Source: Brachynemurus nebulosus
Lineage: Eukaryota > Arthropoda > Insecta > Neuroptera > Myrmeleontidae
Assembly: GCA_035578155.1 (NCBI GenBank)
Contig: JAPWDM010000003.1
Coordinates: 64,100,142-64,164,141 of the forward strand
DNA length: 64,000 bases
Direction of reading: 5' to 3'
Numbering within the stretch: position 1 is the stretch's first letter; each line of letters begins with the position of its first letter. Positions 12,486-24,440 of the stretch are shown piece after piece. Both the position numbers and the translations under genes were made by a program. Below the pieces are notes generated by a model. It made no database searches. It saw nothing but the letters and a program-made list of their open reading frames with translations, and was not told the origin of the DNA.

Positions 12486-12488
12486 TTA

Positions 12489-14106
12489 TTCACTGATGAA
12501 AAATTTAGCATGAATTAACACGATGCTTCATATAATATACCTACCTATCAATATGTATGTATATCTACAATCTAGTGATAAACAAGATACATACATATTA
12601 TGATATGCGAATGTCATTGTCAAGGACATTCAATTAACAGTTTACATTCTGATATAGTTATTTATTTGTTATGTAAACGAAATGCATGTTGGAGCTTGTG
12701 TAATAATTTTACAATATGTGCAAATTACAATTTGTACATATTTGTTATTTGGTTAATAACTGTTAATGGAAAATACTGATATAGGAAGAGGAATAGAAAG
12801 CGTTATTTAGGATTACAAAAAATTTTTTTCTTTCCATAGGTATTTTTGTTCCGTGATATCTCAAGGATCGCCAGTTAAATTTGAAAACGCAATATTGAAG
12901 AGTTGAAAGAATTTTAAACGCGTTTTACTCAAAACTATGTTGACAACAAAAATGAAGCTCAGTTACGACACGTTGCTGTCTACTAGTCATAAGGTAGGAG
13001 GGCGTGTTTGAAGTATTACAATTTTCCGGGGTGATTAAACGTTAGAAATATTCACCGTCTTTTTAGAAGTAAAAAAATCGATTTTTTGAATTTTTTCTAA
13101 ATTTTGCAATTTTTTTTTTTGGGCTTTCTGTATAATTTTAGGCTCAGACAAACAGTTTTTGTGAGAACTTCGTTTAATTTTTTGATTTCTTCTCTTATGG
13201 TGGAAGTGTTGGGGAATCGTCATCACTATTTTTTTTTCAAATTTCGATTACAACCCTTGTTTATTTAAAAAAAATCATTTTATTTGACCCTTGCCTGAAC
13301 TAAACTAATTGAATCATCGTTATATATTCGTTTAATTAATATTTAGCTGCGTTAACTTCTAAAATCATTTTTAACAGTCATCTTCATTTGTTATTTGAAA
13401 TATTATGTCTCTTGCCTTAAACACAAGACAAAGTATAAAATCTAATAATTAATAAAACAATAATAAAATAAAAATTTAAGAAAAAAAGGTTAAAATACAA
13501 TAACGTTCTTTAATTTAAATGAAACTATATGTAATTAATCCTTAATGAAAATATCAGAATTGTAATAACAGTCTTGTTTGTAATAAGCACCCATCTTTAT
13601 AGAGATATTTTTAATGATGGGACTTGATTAACAACCATATCGATTTTTCAAATTAATAAGTAGCAAAAATCTTTTGGGATATAAAGTATGTATAGCAATA
13701 AAAACTTAAAGTTGGATGGGTTTGCTTCGGGAGGTCACATGTAACCCATACGTTTTCCCAGTATCCAGAAAATCAAAACGCTTGAAACGAATTAGACGAA
13801 ATTTTTTTTAGACCTTATTGATGTTAATACGCTTTGATTAGTACCGCAACCAAGTCGATACTGCCATTATTCGTGAGATACTGTGCGGGCAAAATTACAA
13901 CACACACACAGAAGTACATTTCTTTTTTAAAATAACTACAAATTTTCAATTTTCGTTTTGATTTGCGGATAAGAGAACAAGCAATACAAATAACAAGAAC
14001 TCTAGGACCCTCAAAACGTGGAGAAATATCAAAATTGGATCCATTACAGTAATTTTCTATTATTGACAATTTAACTCATGTGTATTAAGTCCCATAAGAA
14101 TATTGT
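12489..14106. other. Intergenic sequence, no gene found
   Basis: AT-rich. Short frames (for example 13035-13226 and 13824-14069 on the minus strand) lack recognisable domains. No bounded repeat recognised. Confidence 0.45.
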
Positions 14107-15310
14107 AGTTGTTTCACTTTTACCATGGAAAAAAAGTTAGAACAGATTTTTACCGCGAAAAAAATAATACAAAAGATTTCATTGGTTATTTCACTGTAGG
14201 TAAACACGATATAAATGAAACAAAAATTCGTATTGGTACATTTAACTCATTTCAGAATCATGGTAACAATGTATTAAGGGGGGAGTTCTCGCCAGAAACG
14301 ACTAATAAACTAATTTTTTTCGAATCTCGTTTTTTGTTTTTATTTCGTTCTACGGTTCTTTACAAACACAGTGATATATAAAACATGGTCAAAAATTTTT
14401 TTTTCAAGTAGAAAAATATTTACTTGTGAGCCGCTGCACAGCCAAGTGGCTGTTCCTTTGCAGATAACGCTCGCCCCCCTAGCGATTTGATCAGTAGTAT
14501 TTAGTTTTGGTGTGTACACGAGTTATCGTATGCACTGAGATAATGTTCTTTTATTTGTATGCCTTTGTAGACGTTTTAATAAACAGTGAGTAAATCGCTT
14601 CTAATTTGTTATTATTTTTGTTTTTTACCGTTTCCTGAAACTTGTGTTTTTCCCGACAAGGAAAATCATATCTCAAATTCTAGAAACGATAGAGACTTAA
14701 TTTTTTTTTTATTTTGTTCATAGACATATTGCGCATAAAGTGGAGTATGCTTTTTCCATTTGAACAATTGTAACTATTTTTAAACATTTTTTTTTTTTTT
14801 AATAAAAAATTGGGTTTTATAATTTTTAGAATTTTGGGATTACAATTTTATAGTTAATTTTTAAAATTACCTGAAACCAATACTCAGCTTTATGGACAGG
14901 TCCTTTAGGAATAAAATAATGAAAAAATATATAAAAAATATTGATTACTTTTTGAGATATGGCGTTCCTTGTAAAAGCTTAAAAACTTGTGAAAAAGGGC
15001 CCCCTCCCCCCACAGGGAAGAGTAGTGAATGTTTTAAAAACAAAATTTTCTATTTGAAACCATCCCTAATTTGAAAAAAATTTCAACAAGCAAAATAATC
15101 ATAAATAAAAAAGTTGCTTTTTTATTTGAACTCCTCCCTTAAATAATAATATGAATTATACTAATTTATTTTATTCGTTAAAGTGTCTTACCGTATTACA
15201 CTTGAGTTTTATAATTTTTCTGAATAAATTTGTGTTTTTTACAACTCAAATTGCTAAGCAACAAATTTTCGTTAGACACACCTCAAATTTATTCGAAAAG
15301 ATACAAACCT
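14107..15310 (+). repeat. Dispersed repeat, copy 1, split by a TTAA MITE
   Basis: The pieces 14107-14277 and 15139-15310 align in order with the uninterrupted copy at 45538-45972. Shared phrases include AAACACGATA.AAATG, GTAACAATGTA and TTTATTTTATTCGTTAAA. The gap between the two pieces is exactly the MITE at 14278-15138. The repeat itself is unclassified and shows no coding potential. Confidence 0.8.
14278..15138. mobile_element. TTAA-inserted MITE with a matching empty site
   Basis: Ends GGGGGGAGTTC and GAACTCCTCCC are inverted and each is bordered by TTAA (14274-14277, 15139-15142). The paralogous host repeat at 45681-45700 carries a single TTAA (45686-45689) at the same place with no insert, so insertion into TTAA with duplication of the four bases is shown directly. 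The interior is AT-rich and non-coding. Confidence 0.85.
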
Positions 15311-16769
15311 CTCTCGTAATAGTAAGTGAGAAATTTTATAATATTTATAGTAGGCACAACGCCCCCACCAGAATGAATACCAAACACAACCTTTAAACAA
15401 TAATTTTGGCTCATATCCCATTGTTAATATTTTTAAACAGGTTTCACCTACACCGGCAAAAATAATACTATACGAGAAAAATACAATTTGTAGATGACAT
15501 TTGCAGGAAAATGAATATTAAGACATACACATACACACACATATAAATATTGCTGCAAACAGCAGAGCAGTACCATACAGTGTCAGAATATAACAACGAA
15601 ACATGTGCAATCTTTGTCACCGTGTGCCGATGTGCTAGCTCTGTCTTTGTCATCCAAACTGCACGCTGTTGTTTTTTTTTCACTTTCTTTTTTCTTGCGT
15701 TTTTCTTTTTTTTTTAGTTCGTTTGTTGCTTGCATTTATTTTCTTTGAAATTCAACACTTAATTAAAATAATTAGTTTTCTAGGCGGAAAATGAGTGTCA
15801 TGTAAAGCTGTTACACTGAAAAAAATCTACAACGATTTTTTAAAATTTTTCTTTCAGTTTTTTTGTTTTTTTTTGTCAAGTTGACTTTTTGTCGCACGTT
15901 TCTCCGTTGTGTTGTGTTATTAATTCTATAGTTTGTTCAAGTGTCACATCGAATGGGGAACACGCGTTGAATTTGTTGCTTATTCTAAAAAATGAAAATG
16001 TTTTAACGTTGAAAACGTTTTTGGGGGCCTATTTTAAATTTCATATATAATCATATTGTTCACACATTCATACAAGAGGGGAGGGGGGTCAAGGGGTCAC
16101 CGACCCCCTCCCCGGAAATTAAAAGAATACACTAAATATAATTTAATTTTAAACCCAAGTCGGTAAATTTACCAGTTGAGGTTTGTTTTTTTTTTCCGGC
16201 TGTATACGCCCCTGATATTGTTAGGGTATTTCTACTAGTGCTAGAAACTTGAAATTTGGTACGAGTGTAGGTCTAAACCTAAAAGATTTTTGTAAATTTT
16301 TTAACTGTCAAAACGTTACTTATCAACTTTAAAATATACAAGAAACTCAACAAAAATACGAAATTTCTCACCGATATCATTCATTTTTCCGATTTTCTAT
16401 GAATATTTTCCAATTTTCCAATATGATAATCATAAATTTTGTAACAAGAATGGCCTAATTAACATATTTACTGTCACCGGAATCGTCGAAGGATGCAATA
16501 AAATCGAAGGAAAAACAATTTTTTTCAATTTAATTAATAATCAAATTTTTTATTCCCAAAACAAATCGATTTTATGTTTCCCTTGTATACATGTTAAATA
16601 AAATAAGTATTTTTTCATTAGTTTTTATAACAATTTTTAGTAGTGAGTGGTGTTTTGTGATTCAGGGGCGTATGTATAAAAAGTTAAAAAGGGGGTATTT
16701 TCGAAAATTAAAAAAAAGCCCACTGTGAACTGGTATTACTTTAATATTTAAAGATTTGTTTTTTTATTA
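15311..16769. other. Intergenic sequence, no gene found
   Basis: AT-rich with a purine/pyrimidine block near 16076-16118 (GGGGAGGGGGGTCAAGGGGTC, then GACCCCCTCCCC) that forms a GC-rich local inverted repeat. CAGGGGCGTAT words in opposite orientation occur near 16192 and 16664 and may be ends of unresolved elements. Confidence 0.45.
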
Positions 16770-16773
16770 TTAG

Positions 16774-17687
16774 CCCTAGAATTATACGTACTCGTCAAAA
16801 CGACGAACGAACTTCTCTACCTGCTCCAATACTACAACTTGTCGTTGCCTGCTTGCTGTCAAACTTCTGTTATCTAATTTATTTGTTATTATAACAAATA
16901 AGATGTATAAATTTTGTTTATAGCTATTGTCGTTTTTTTTATACTGAAATAGTGTGCGTCAAAAGGACGACGATGTATGATTAACCGATGTTTTTTTTTT
17001 TTAAAGATTTTGTACTCCACATATAAAAGTTTTCCTAATTTTTCTAAAATTTATTAGAGATATGGATGTTATAATTAATTTATTTAATCATTATGATAAT
17101 GTGAAAAACGACTTATTGCTGTTTGACTTATAGAGACGACATAATCGAAAACTAAAAAATGCATTTCGAATGACTTAATAAAAGATTAACAATTTATTTT
17201 GTGGAAAATATTTTAATTTTTATTATTTTTTGAGATCTTATTCGAAAAATTACTAACAAAAGAAAATTTACAAATGTGCCTAATGGGGAAATAACTACAT
17301 ATCTATAGGAATATTTATGACTGAGAAATTTTACATTCTGTAAAGTCACACAAGTCCACTGACTCATAATAGTCATAATAGTTCATAAATTAATTATTTG
17401 AAAGAGATGTTTTATGATACAATTGATGTATTTAATATTTATCTATTTTTTAATTTTTATAATGAAAAAATGCTTTGATAAAAAGATTAAAAAAATTAAT
17501 AAATATTTATATTAAGAAATTTTCCAAATCCAATTTTTTTAAATATTTTGTTCGCTTTTGTGGTATTGTTATGTAAAAAAAATGTTTTTTGCAAATAAAC
17601 TCTAAAACTCCCCGTAAAAAGTCCATTCGTCAAAATGACGCCGATGTATGATTAACTTGACTCATAGACCAACGTATGATTCTAGGG
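16774..17687 (+). mobile_element. piggyBac-like MITE, flanked by TTAG
   Basis: Termini CCCTAGAATTATACGTAC and ACGTATGATTCTAGGG form a ~17-bp inverted repeat with mismatches. The flanks are TTAG on both sides (16770-16773, 17688-17691), not the canonical TTAA. The interior matches 6359-7137 directly and 19069-19916 in reverse. Direct internal repeats of CGATGTATGATTAAC lie near each end. No transposase frame; non-autonomous. Confidence 0.85.
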
Positions 17688-17691
17688 TTAG

Positions 17692-18559
17692 ATAAAAACT
17701 TGTTGCAGGCATTGCTTTTCTACTACCCCCAATTAAACAATATATCAGAGTAGCCCCATACTCGGGGCACCACAATTAAATGTTGTGCTTCGAATCTTCG
17801 CGAGGATATACGAAAAACAAATTATCCCAAAAACCGTCGAGACTATGACAAACCAGTTTCGACAGACGGTAAACTATTTACAATTTTATTTCATCTTTGT
17901 CTAGTTTTAATAATATAGAAATCTCATTTAAAGGCGTTCCAACAGACTCCACTGTATAAACCACTCCCGTAAAATATGTGCTGGATAGCGAATAGTAAGT
18001 GTTGAATAGAGAATGAATACTAGAATAGTACGGGATACAGGGGGGGGGGGTACAAATTTCTAGCAGTAGTTATTTAAAAATAAAAACTTGGAAAAATAAA
18101 AAAAAACTATTTTATATTTTTAAAATGGAGAAAATAAAAAATACTTATGTGTACATCTTTTGCATAATTTATTAATAAATTCACAACAAAAAAAACAAAA
18201 AATTACTCATATTTCGTTCCCTCTCTGTCGCTCGATAAGTGTGTTGGATTTTATTACTTTATTTTTGTATATAAAAATAAAAATTTTTTAACAGTATTCT
18301 AAGATAAGATAATAAACAATAAAAAAATTGTAAAAAATTATTTTCATTGCATTTGTCTGTTATATATTTGTATAAAAATTTAAATTTTCTAACAAAAAAA
18401 AATAATAAGTTCCTACTTCGTCCCGTATTTTGATGATTTATCTGTATATTTACATGGTGATCGGAAAGTTTACGGACATAATAACACCAATAATCGGTGG
18501 TAAAAACAAAATATGTTGTGTTCTGAAAGCGAATTTCCGAATACCTCGTTTTAACCAAA
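17692..18559. other. Intergenic sequence, no gene found
   Basis: AT-rich with a nine-base G run near 18042. A 130-codon minus-strand frame at 18259-18651 has no recognisable domain and is dominated by A/T-rich codons, so it is not called. Confidence 0.45.
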
Positions 18560-18745
18560 CATTCAACTGTCGCTGTCACAGTCATGGTGACACTTGAACC
18601 CAGAATTATGATGAAATTTATTTTGAGGTCTCTAGAAGCCAAAAATGACATTCACTAAAATTTATACATTCACGAAATTTCGTGAAAATGTTGGAAATTC
18701 TAAACGCTTGGATGAGTTCGTCAGTCGGACACGTCCGATGTCCAG
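18560..18745 (-). repeat. Fragment of the dispersed hairpin-ended repeat
   Basis: On the minus strand it carries GACGAACTCATCCAAGCG and TTTTGGCTTCTAGAGACCTC, matching phrases in the copies at 640, 47256 and 49330. The (AT)n tract is absent at the expected place. Partial copy. Confidence 0.5.
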
Positions 18746-19068
18746 TTTAACCTCAAAAAAATGAGTTTTTGCCAAAAATTACCAAAAATCAAAAGTTTTT
18801 TTAATATTCTATGCAAGCGAATTTTCGAGAAGAAAATGTAATTTTTGTAACCGGAAATTCGTTTGCTACTTCAGTCGTTCGAAGTGATGTCCTTCAACAG
18901 ACATCATTTAGTTCTTATCGAAGGACTACACCATTCTCGCTAAGAGGATAATTATTTTACACTGGACAATAATCATATCGTAGGTATTCATCGTCTGTGG
19001 TCATTTTAAGATGTTTCGAATTGAAGGGATATTTAAATACTAATATTACAGAATTTTCTACACATTAA

Positions 19069-19916
19069 CCCTAGAATCGTACGTTGGTCTACGAGTCAAG
19101 TTAATCATACATCGGCGTCATTTTGACAAGTGGACTTTTTACAAAAACAATTGGATTTGGAAAAATTTCCTAATATAAATATTCATTTTTTTAATCTTCT
19201 TATCAAAGCATATTTTCATTATAAAAATTAAAAAATAGATAAATACATCAATTGTATCATAAAATATGTCTTTCAAATAATTAATTTATAAACTATTATG
19301 AGTCAGTGGACATGTGTGACTTTACAGAACGTGAAATTTCTCAGTCGTAAATATTCCTATAGATATCTAGTTATTTTCCCATTAGGCACATTTGTAAATT
19401 TTCTAAAATTTCTTAGTAATTTTTCGAATAAGATCTCAAAAAATAATAAAAATTAAAACATTTTCCACAAAATAAATTGTTAATCTTTTCTTAAGTCATT
19501 CGAAACGCATTCTTTAGTTTTCGATTCAATATATTAAAATTTCAGTATTATGTCGTCTTTATAAGTCAAACAGCTGTAATCATCTTTCACATTATCATAA
19601 TCATTGAATAAATTAATTATAACATCCATATATTTTATAAATTTTAGAAAAATTAGGAAAACTTTTATATGTGGAGTACAAAATCTTTCAGAAAAAACAG
19701 CGGTTAATCATACATCTTCGTCCTTTTGACGCACACTATTTCAGTATAAAATAAAAACGACAATAGCTATAAACAAAATTTATACGTCTTATGTGCTATA
19801 ATAATAAAAAAATGAGATAACAGAAGTTTCACAGCACGCAGGCAACGACAAGTTGTAGTATTGGAGCAGGTAGAGAAGTTCGTTCGTCGTTTTGACGAGT
19901 ACGTATGATTCTAGGG
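19069..19916 (-). mobile_element. piggyBac-like MITE, intact with TTAA duplication
   Basis: TTAA flanks both ends (19065-19068, 19917-19920). Terminal inverted repeats are CCCTAGAATCGTACGT and ACGTATGATTCTAGGG. The interior is the reverse complement of the element at 16774-17687 throughout. Both termini are complete and match piggyBac-type ends (CCCTAGAA plus TTAA). At 848 bp with no open frame, it depended on a transposase supplied elsewhere. Confidence 0.9.
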
Positions 19917-19920
19917 TTAA

Positions 19921-20678
19921 CATCTCAAAATACCATTAGTGAAAATTACTCGAAATGTTTAAAATGGACAGTTAAACGTATCTCTCATAATAGAAACGAT
20001 ATTAAACTTTCCACTCATTCCTGTATCACAAAAAAGAGGATACTGTCCCCAAAAAAAGAAAAAAAAATGCAAACGGATTTTGCATATTGCAGTTACAACA
20101 TATTTGCCAAGAGGTGGTCTTGTGACTAAAAATTTATTTAAAGCTAAGCTCCTAAATTTTTGAAACGGCTTCATCGGCCTTCCGAAATCCCCATCGAAAG
20201 TTTCGTAGTACCACCACAATTTTTTTTTAACACTTATATTACATACATTGTATATAATATGTATTTTTAATATAATATTAATAATTTTTTTTCCTATCAG
20301 CACTACTAAATAGCTGCTGTTCGCTGGCAGTTTCGTTCGTATGTTTCTGACATTGATTCACGTTTACTTCAATAGTAATTATTGGGCTGTCATAAACGAA
20401 TACGTACACACATATTTTCCAGCCAGCGTGCAACAAAAATGTTTTTCCTATCAAAATAAAATGAAATTATTACAAAAAAATTTTATCTGTGCGTAATGCC
20501 TCATCAAATCTATCAGTATGTTACATACATATGCGAATGTGTATGTGGAGGTAGTCAATTTCAAAGACAAGTTTGACGAAACAGTTTTTGGAAAGAAGTA
20601 CAGCATCTAATGTGAATAAAAAGTACGTAAAAGAATTTTGGGTATTATTAATTTGCGGTATACTGACTGTCCGAACGT
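19921..20678. other. Intergenic sequence, no gene found
   Basis: AT-rich. Overlapping opposite-strand short frames at 19905-20303 are not supported by any motif. Confidence 0.45.
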
Positions 20679-20686
20679 ATTTCATC

Positions 20687-21109
20687 TAGAGATGAGCAAA
20701 ATTTGTCTTGGTCTTGCATTTTTTGCAAGATCAAGACTATGTGTACCAGGAGCAAGACCAAGACCAAGACCAAGACTATAAGTATGGCTGCAAGACTAAT
20801 ACCAAGGCTCAAGTGACCAAGACCAAGACAATAGCAAGAAAAAAGCAAGACTCTTGCTAAATTATTTAAATAGTTTAAAAGTATAATAATTAATACCGTA
20901 AAGGGAGAAAATTCTGATTTTAGAAGGAAGAAATTCCCTAATAAAAAAATGCAAGAAAGTGCAAGATTCTTTAGCAATACCAAGACCAAGACCAATACCA
21001 AGACTGCATTTTGCAAAACCAAGACAAAGACCAAGATTCTTAATGCAAGAACAAGACCAAGACCAGGACTGCCAAGTCTTGGTCTTGGTCTTGCATTTGC
21101 TCATCACTA
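20687..21109 (+). mobile_element. hAT MITE with CAAGAC hexamer arrays, copy A
   Basis: The 8-bp duplication ATTTCATC lies on both sides (20679-20686, 21110-21117). The ends are TAGAGATGAGCAAA and TTTGCTCATCACTA (inverted: TAGTGATGAGCAAA). Inside each end are arrays of GTCTTG/CAAGAC hexamers in opposite orientation, so the whole element is a long imperfect palindrome around a unique AT-rich core (TAATTTAGCAAGAG and TTTAAACTATTTAAA words). Frames through the arrays give Lys-Thr/Gln-Asp or Leu-Val repeats and are not genes. Confidence 0.9.
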
Positions 21110-21117
21110 ATTTCATC

Positions 21118-21811
21118 ATCACATTACTACATTATCCGATTTCATTACATTTATATGTACTGCAATCTTTATATGTGCAATACAAAATAATTAAACCTGC
21201 GCATAGTTTTGAGTAAGAAATTGGCCAAGAGCTAGTCGAGCTCACAGTATTAGGGTTCCGTATAGTGAGCAGTCAGTAGACCAAATAAAAAATACGTTGT
21301 TTATTACTGTTTTCCTTTGTTATATAATTTATTTTTTTTCCGTAACTATTACACTATTGAAAAATCCATAGTTTTCCGGTAATCTGTGGACCGAATAGCT
21401 ACTTATTAACCCTATTAAAATCAAATATTTAGCCTTAGATCCCTAGGAGATCAGGAGGGAACGGTTAATTCAGACAAATCTTGGGCTATGTCATTGAGGC
21501 TACTGGACCAAAAATTATGAAAACAGCAGTTCTTCCAAATGATAGCTTACACGATATTTTTTTTTTGGACCAAACTAGGCCCCCAAATTTTATCCAAAAT
21601 AATTTTGTTCCGAATCGTTCGGGAAAAACCATTGTGACAGACGAACAGACGGACATCGTACACGTGTAAATTAATTCCTTATTCTTTGTTTACAAGAGCA
21701 ATTCCTGGTGACACCGTGAGGTTTCGAATTTTGTATTTTTTGTAAAACTATTTTAACTTTTTTATAGCTACTTAAAATGAAGAAATCAGGACCAAAGGTT
21801 TTATTAAAAAA
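21118..21811. other. Intergenic sequence with a possible retroelement-like fragment
   Basis: Mostly AT-rich. The segment 21475-21670 ends in GACAGACGAACAGACGGACA, a phrase of the kind found near the 3' ends of many insect dispersed repeats. No domain is readable. Confidence 0.35.
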
Positions 21812-22066
21812 GTCGAAACAATCTTTTCCGGTTGGAGTAAAAAGTTCGTTATCTATACCTAACGAAAACCTAAGGCCAGTTCCTGTTGGTTCTCAAGTAC
21901 TTCCGTTGACTTCACTCGCACATTTATGGTTTTGCTATTAAGAAAGTCGAAACAATCTCTCATAACCGGTTGGAGTAGAAAATTCGCTATCTAACAAAAA
22001 CCTGGCTACTCGCTGTCGGTTCTCAATTGCACCCACGTTGGTATTATTCGAATATTTGTGGTTTTG
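21812..22066. repeat. Two-copy tandem duplication, ~132-bp unit
   Basis: GTCGAAACAATCT...CCGGTTGGAGTA and GGTTCTCAA occur twice in the same order, first from about 21815 and again from about 21948. The copies are diverged, so the duplication is old. Confidence 0.65.
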
Positions 22067-22708
22067 AAATGAAACTCCAAATATTATATATGAATGCGTA
22101 TCTATAATATGTATGTGTGCAGTATCAACTCAAAAATACATTTTGACATGTGACACAGAGCAGAGCAGAGCCGAGTCGAACAGTAGAGCAGGGAGAATTG
22201 AAATAATTTTTGTTTTTTCTAAACGTTGTTGTATGATTTTCGTTCGTATACATTTTTTCGTCTGTTTACTCACATGTCAGATTAGTTACTCAGTCACTCG
22301 GTTGACGAGTAACATGTAATTTATTTCGAATAACACAAAATGACTGAACATGTATGTACATATTTCTCGGCGTCTTTATTTCAATTAGTATTAGTGTCCC
22401 AAAATATTTATGTCAAAATTATTAATTTGTGATTAGTGCAAGATTGAAAAAGAAACATTAAGTATTATGTATGAATTTCGAAATAAACTACTAGATCGAT
22501 TGTGCGTACCGTTTTGATGGAAATAGTAAAAATTTTTAAAATGATAGAATATTGAAATTGAAGCTGTCTTCTGTACCTATTAATTTTTTTCAAAATTGTG
22601 CTTGCAGAATCACAAAAAAAGATTTCACAAAAAAAGGAATTGTGTGTCATTTTGATAAAAAAAAAGAATGAAAAGTTTATACTCAAATTGCCTTAATACA
22701 AACAGCTA
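22067..22708. other. Intergenic sequence, no gene found
   Basis: No coding or bounded repeat recognised. A short GC-richer patch at 22150-22195 contains CAGAGC/GAGCAG words. Confidence 0.45.
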
Positions 22709-23240
22709 CTCTAATTCAAATCACATCCATAAAATTTAAATTTACTTGAAGCAAAAAATATTGAGTTTGATTTTGGGAATTAAATGCCTTAAAAAGTGTA
22801 AATTAAATGATAGAAAGATGAAATTGGGAGCAAACTGTAGGTTTTTGGAAGCCATTCTTTTCGGTTTTATCAAAATTGAGCACATTTCGAACATAATTGC
22901 ATATTTCGAAGAGGAATTTCGTCATTTTGGTAGCAAAAATCCGAATTTCACACCCAAAAAAAATATTTTCTAATTCTACCAATCACGCTTATGTATTTAG
23001 ATACCAAAATTAATCGTGTAAGACCACGAAAAAAGGACTTCTGTCACAAATCAGTACCTAACATTTCTAAAAGCAATTTCGCTATTCTGATTCCAAATTA
23101 CCTAATTACCCTAATTCAGTCACTCAAATTCAGGTCATATCCATAAAGTTTGATTTCCATAAGAAAAAAGTTTTTGATTTGATGACGTCACCATGTTTAC
23201 ATTTTTTTTTGCCAAAAAAAGTAAATAAAATAACAAAATA
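22709..23240. repeat. Diverged repeat units shared with 50785-51290
   Basis: Phrases such as CTAATTCAAATCACATCCAT, GGTTTTTGGAAGCC and GACGTCACCA occur here in two diverged units (from about 22709 and 23120) and again at 50785-51290. No termini or coding region are visible. Confidence 0.5.
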
Positions 23241-23879
23241 ATAAAAACGAAAGCGAATAAATTTTCGAAGTGATTCCTTTCAATTTTACTAAGGTTAGCC
23301 ATGTATAGAGACAAGCGTGGATGTAAGGGGGTAGTCACGGGAGTCACGACGGCTCTTCTGGACAGAGGAAAAATCAAATTTTATAGTGGTTTCTCAATTA
23401 TCATCTTTGTTCGACTTAGAAAACTATTACAAAAATGTGCTTCCTTCCTAATTTCTCGCGTCAACCTCACCCTTCCCCAGATTTTGTTTGTTTTTTGTAC
23501 CAAAATAAAAATTTAATGCATTTGTGAGGTTAGATAGGTTACATTATTGTAAAAATATGCAAAAAACCGCACAGGAAAAACGGGATATTTACATAATTTT
23601 ACTGTTAAAATGATGAGAAAAAAAATGATATGTAAAAATTTAAAATGATATAAATATGATAAATCATAGAATGATTATATTAAAGCGCTATCAATCAATC
23701 CGCGAATAGAAAACGGTGTTTGAAGGAGGGGAGCGGTAGATTCCGCTACCATAAGAAATAATAATAGGACCATTATCCTTGGTGATGCGACACACAAGTT
23801 TACCGAAAACTGTCTAGGAAAATCTACTGTTATGTATACATATAGTACTATATTGTATAGATTGTATAATATGCGCTAT
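23241..23879. other. Upstream flank of headcase
   Basis: AT-rich up to the compositional shift at about 23880. A patch at 23295-23365 (AGACAAGCGTGGATG, GTCACGGGAGTCACGACGG) is GC-richer but unexplained. Confidence 0.4.
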
Positions 23880-24440
23880 ACCACACTAGTGTACTACGGT
23901 GCTTTTATTCATTGTTGAGCTTATTGTGAGTGAAAACGGGAGCGAGTGAACGCTAGTGGCGGCATGCATCATGCAACACAGCGAGCACGAAAAAGGTTGA
24001 CTGACACCGCGCATGCGTCGCACAGTCTGCCCATGAACCCGGTTGAAAATTGAAAGTGACTGAAGTGAAACAACTAGCGACGCTGGGACCATGCGGCCGT
24101 TGTCTGACTGTGACTGTACGTACGTACGTACACGATGATGTTGTTTGGCTGCCACTGCTGCACTGGCGGGCCCCACCAACCAGCCGCTCTGACCCCTTCC
24201 TTTCGCTTTCGTTGTCCAATCCCCTCTTCGCATTTCGGATCACTTTCTATTGCTACGCAGCAAGCACAAGTCGTGCGGTGCAATGCACATTAGTCGTCTC
24301 GGAGGCGAGATACCTAAGAGTAGTGCGTGTTGAACGAGAACACCGTTTGTGTTTTGAAAAACGCCGGTTCACGGACGGTTTTCGTACCGTACCGTCGTGT
24401 GTCATTTTTCATTCACCCGAAATAATGTTGCATCCTGCAC
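23880..24440 (+). promoter_or_regulatory. hdc: Probable headcase promoter region
   Basis: A sharp change to CpG-containing, GC-richer sequence about 0.6-1.1 kb upstream of the headcase start codon. It contains GCGCATGCGT at 24009-24018, a good match to the NRF-1/Erect-wing palindrome GCGCATGCGC, plus a GTAC tetramer run near 24118-24131. No TATA box stands out next to it. Several overlapping open frames on both strands here reflect base composition, not genes. The transcription start cannot be placed without transcript data. Confidence 0.5.

Noticed and set aside
16192..16690. CAGGGGCGTAT words in opposite orientation near 16192 and 16664
   Set aside because: They face away from each other and no partner ends or duplications could be found; cannot be called as an element.
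18259..18651. 130-codon minus-strand open frame
   Set aside because: A/T-biased codons, no recognisable domain, no splice or promoter context, partly overlapping a dispersed repeat fragment.
20700..21100. CAAGAC arrays as a CRISPR-like array
   Set aside because: Units are contiguous hexamers without unique spacers, in a eukaryotic MITE.
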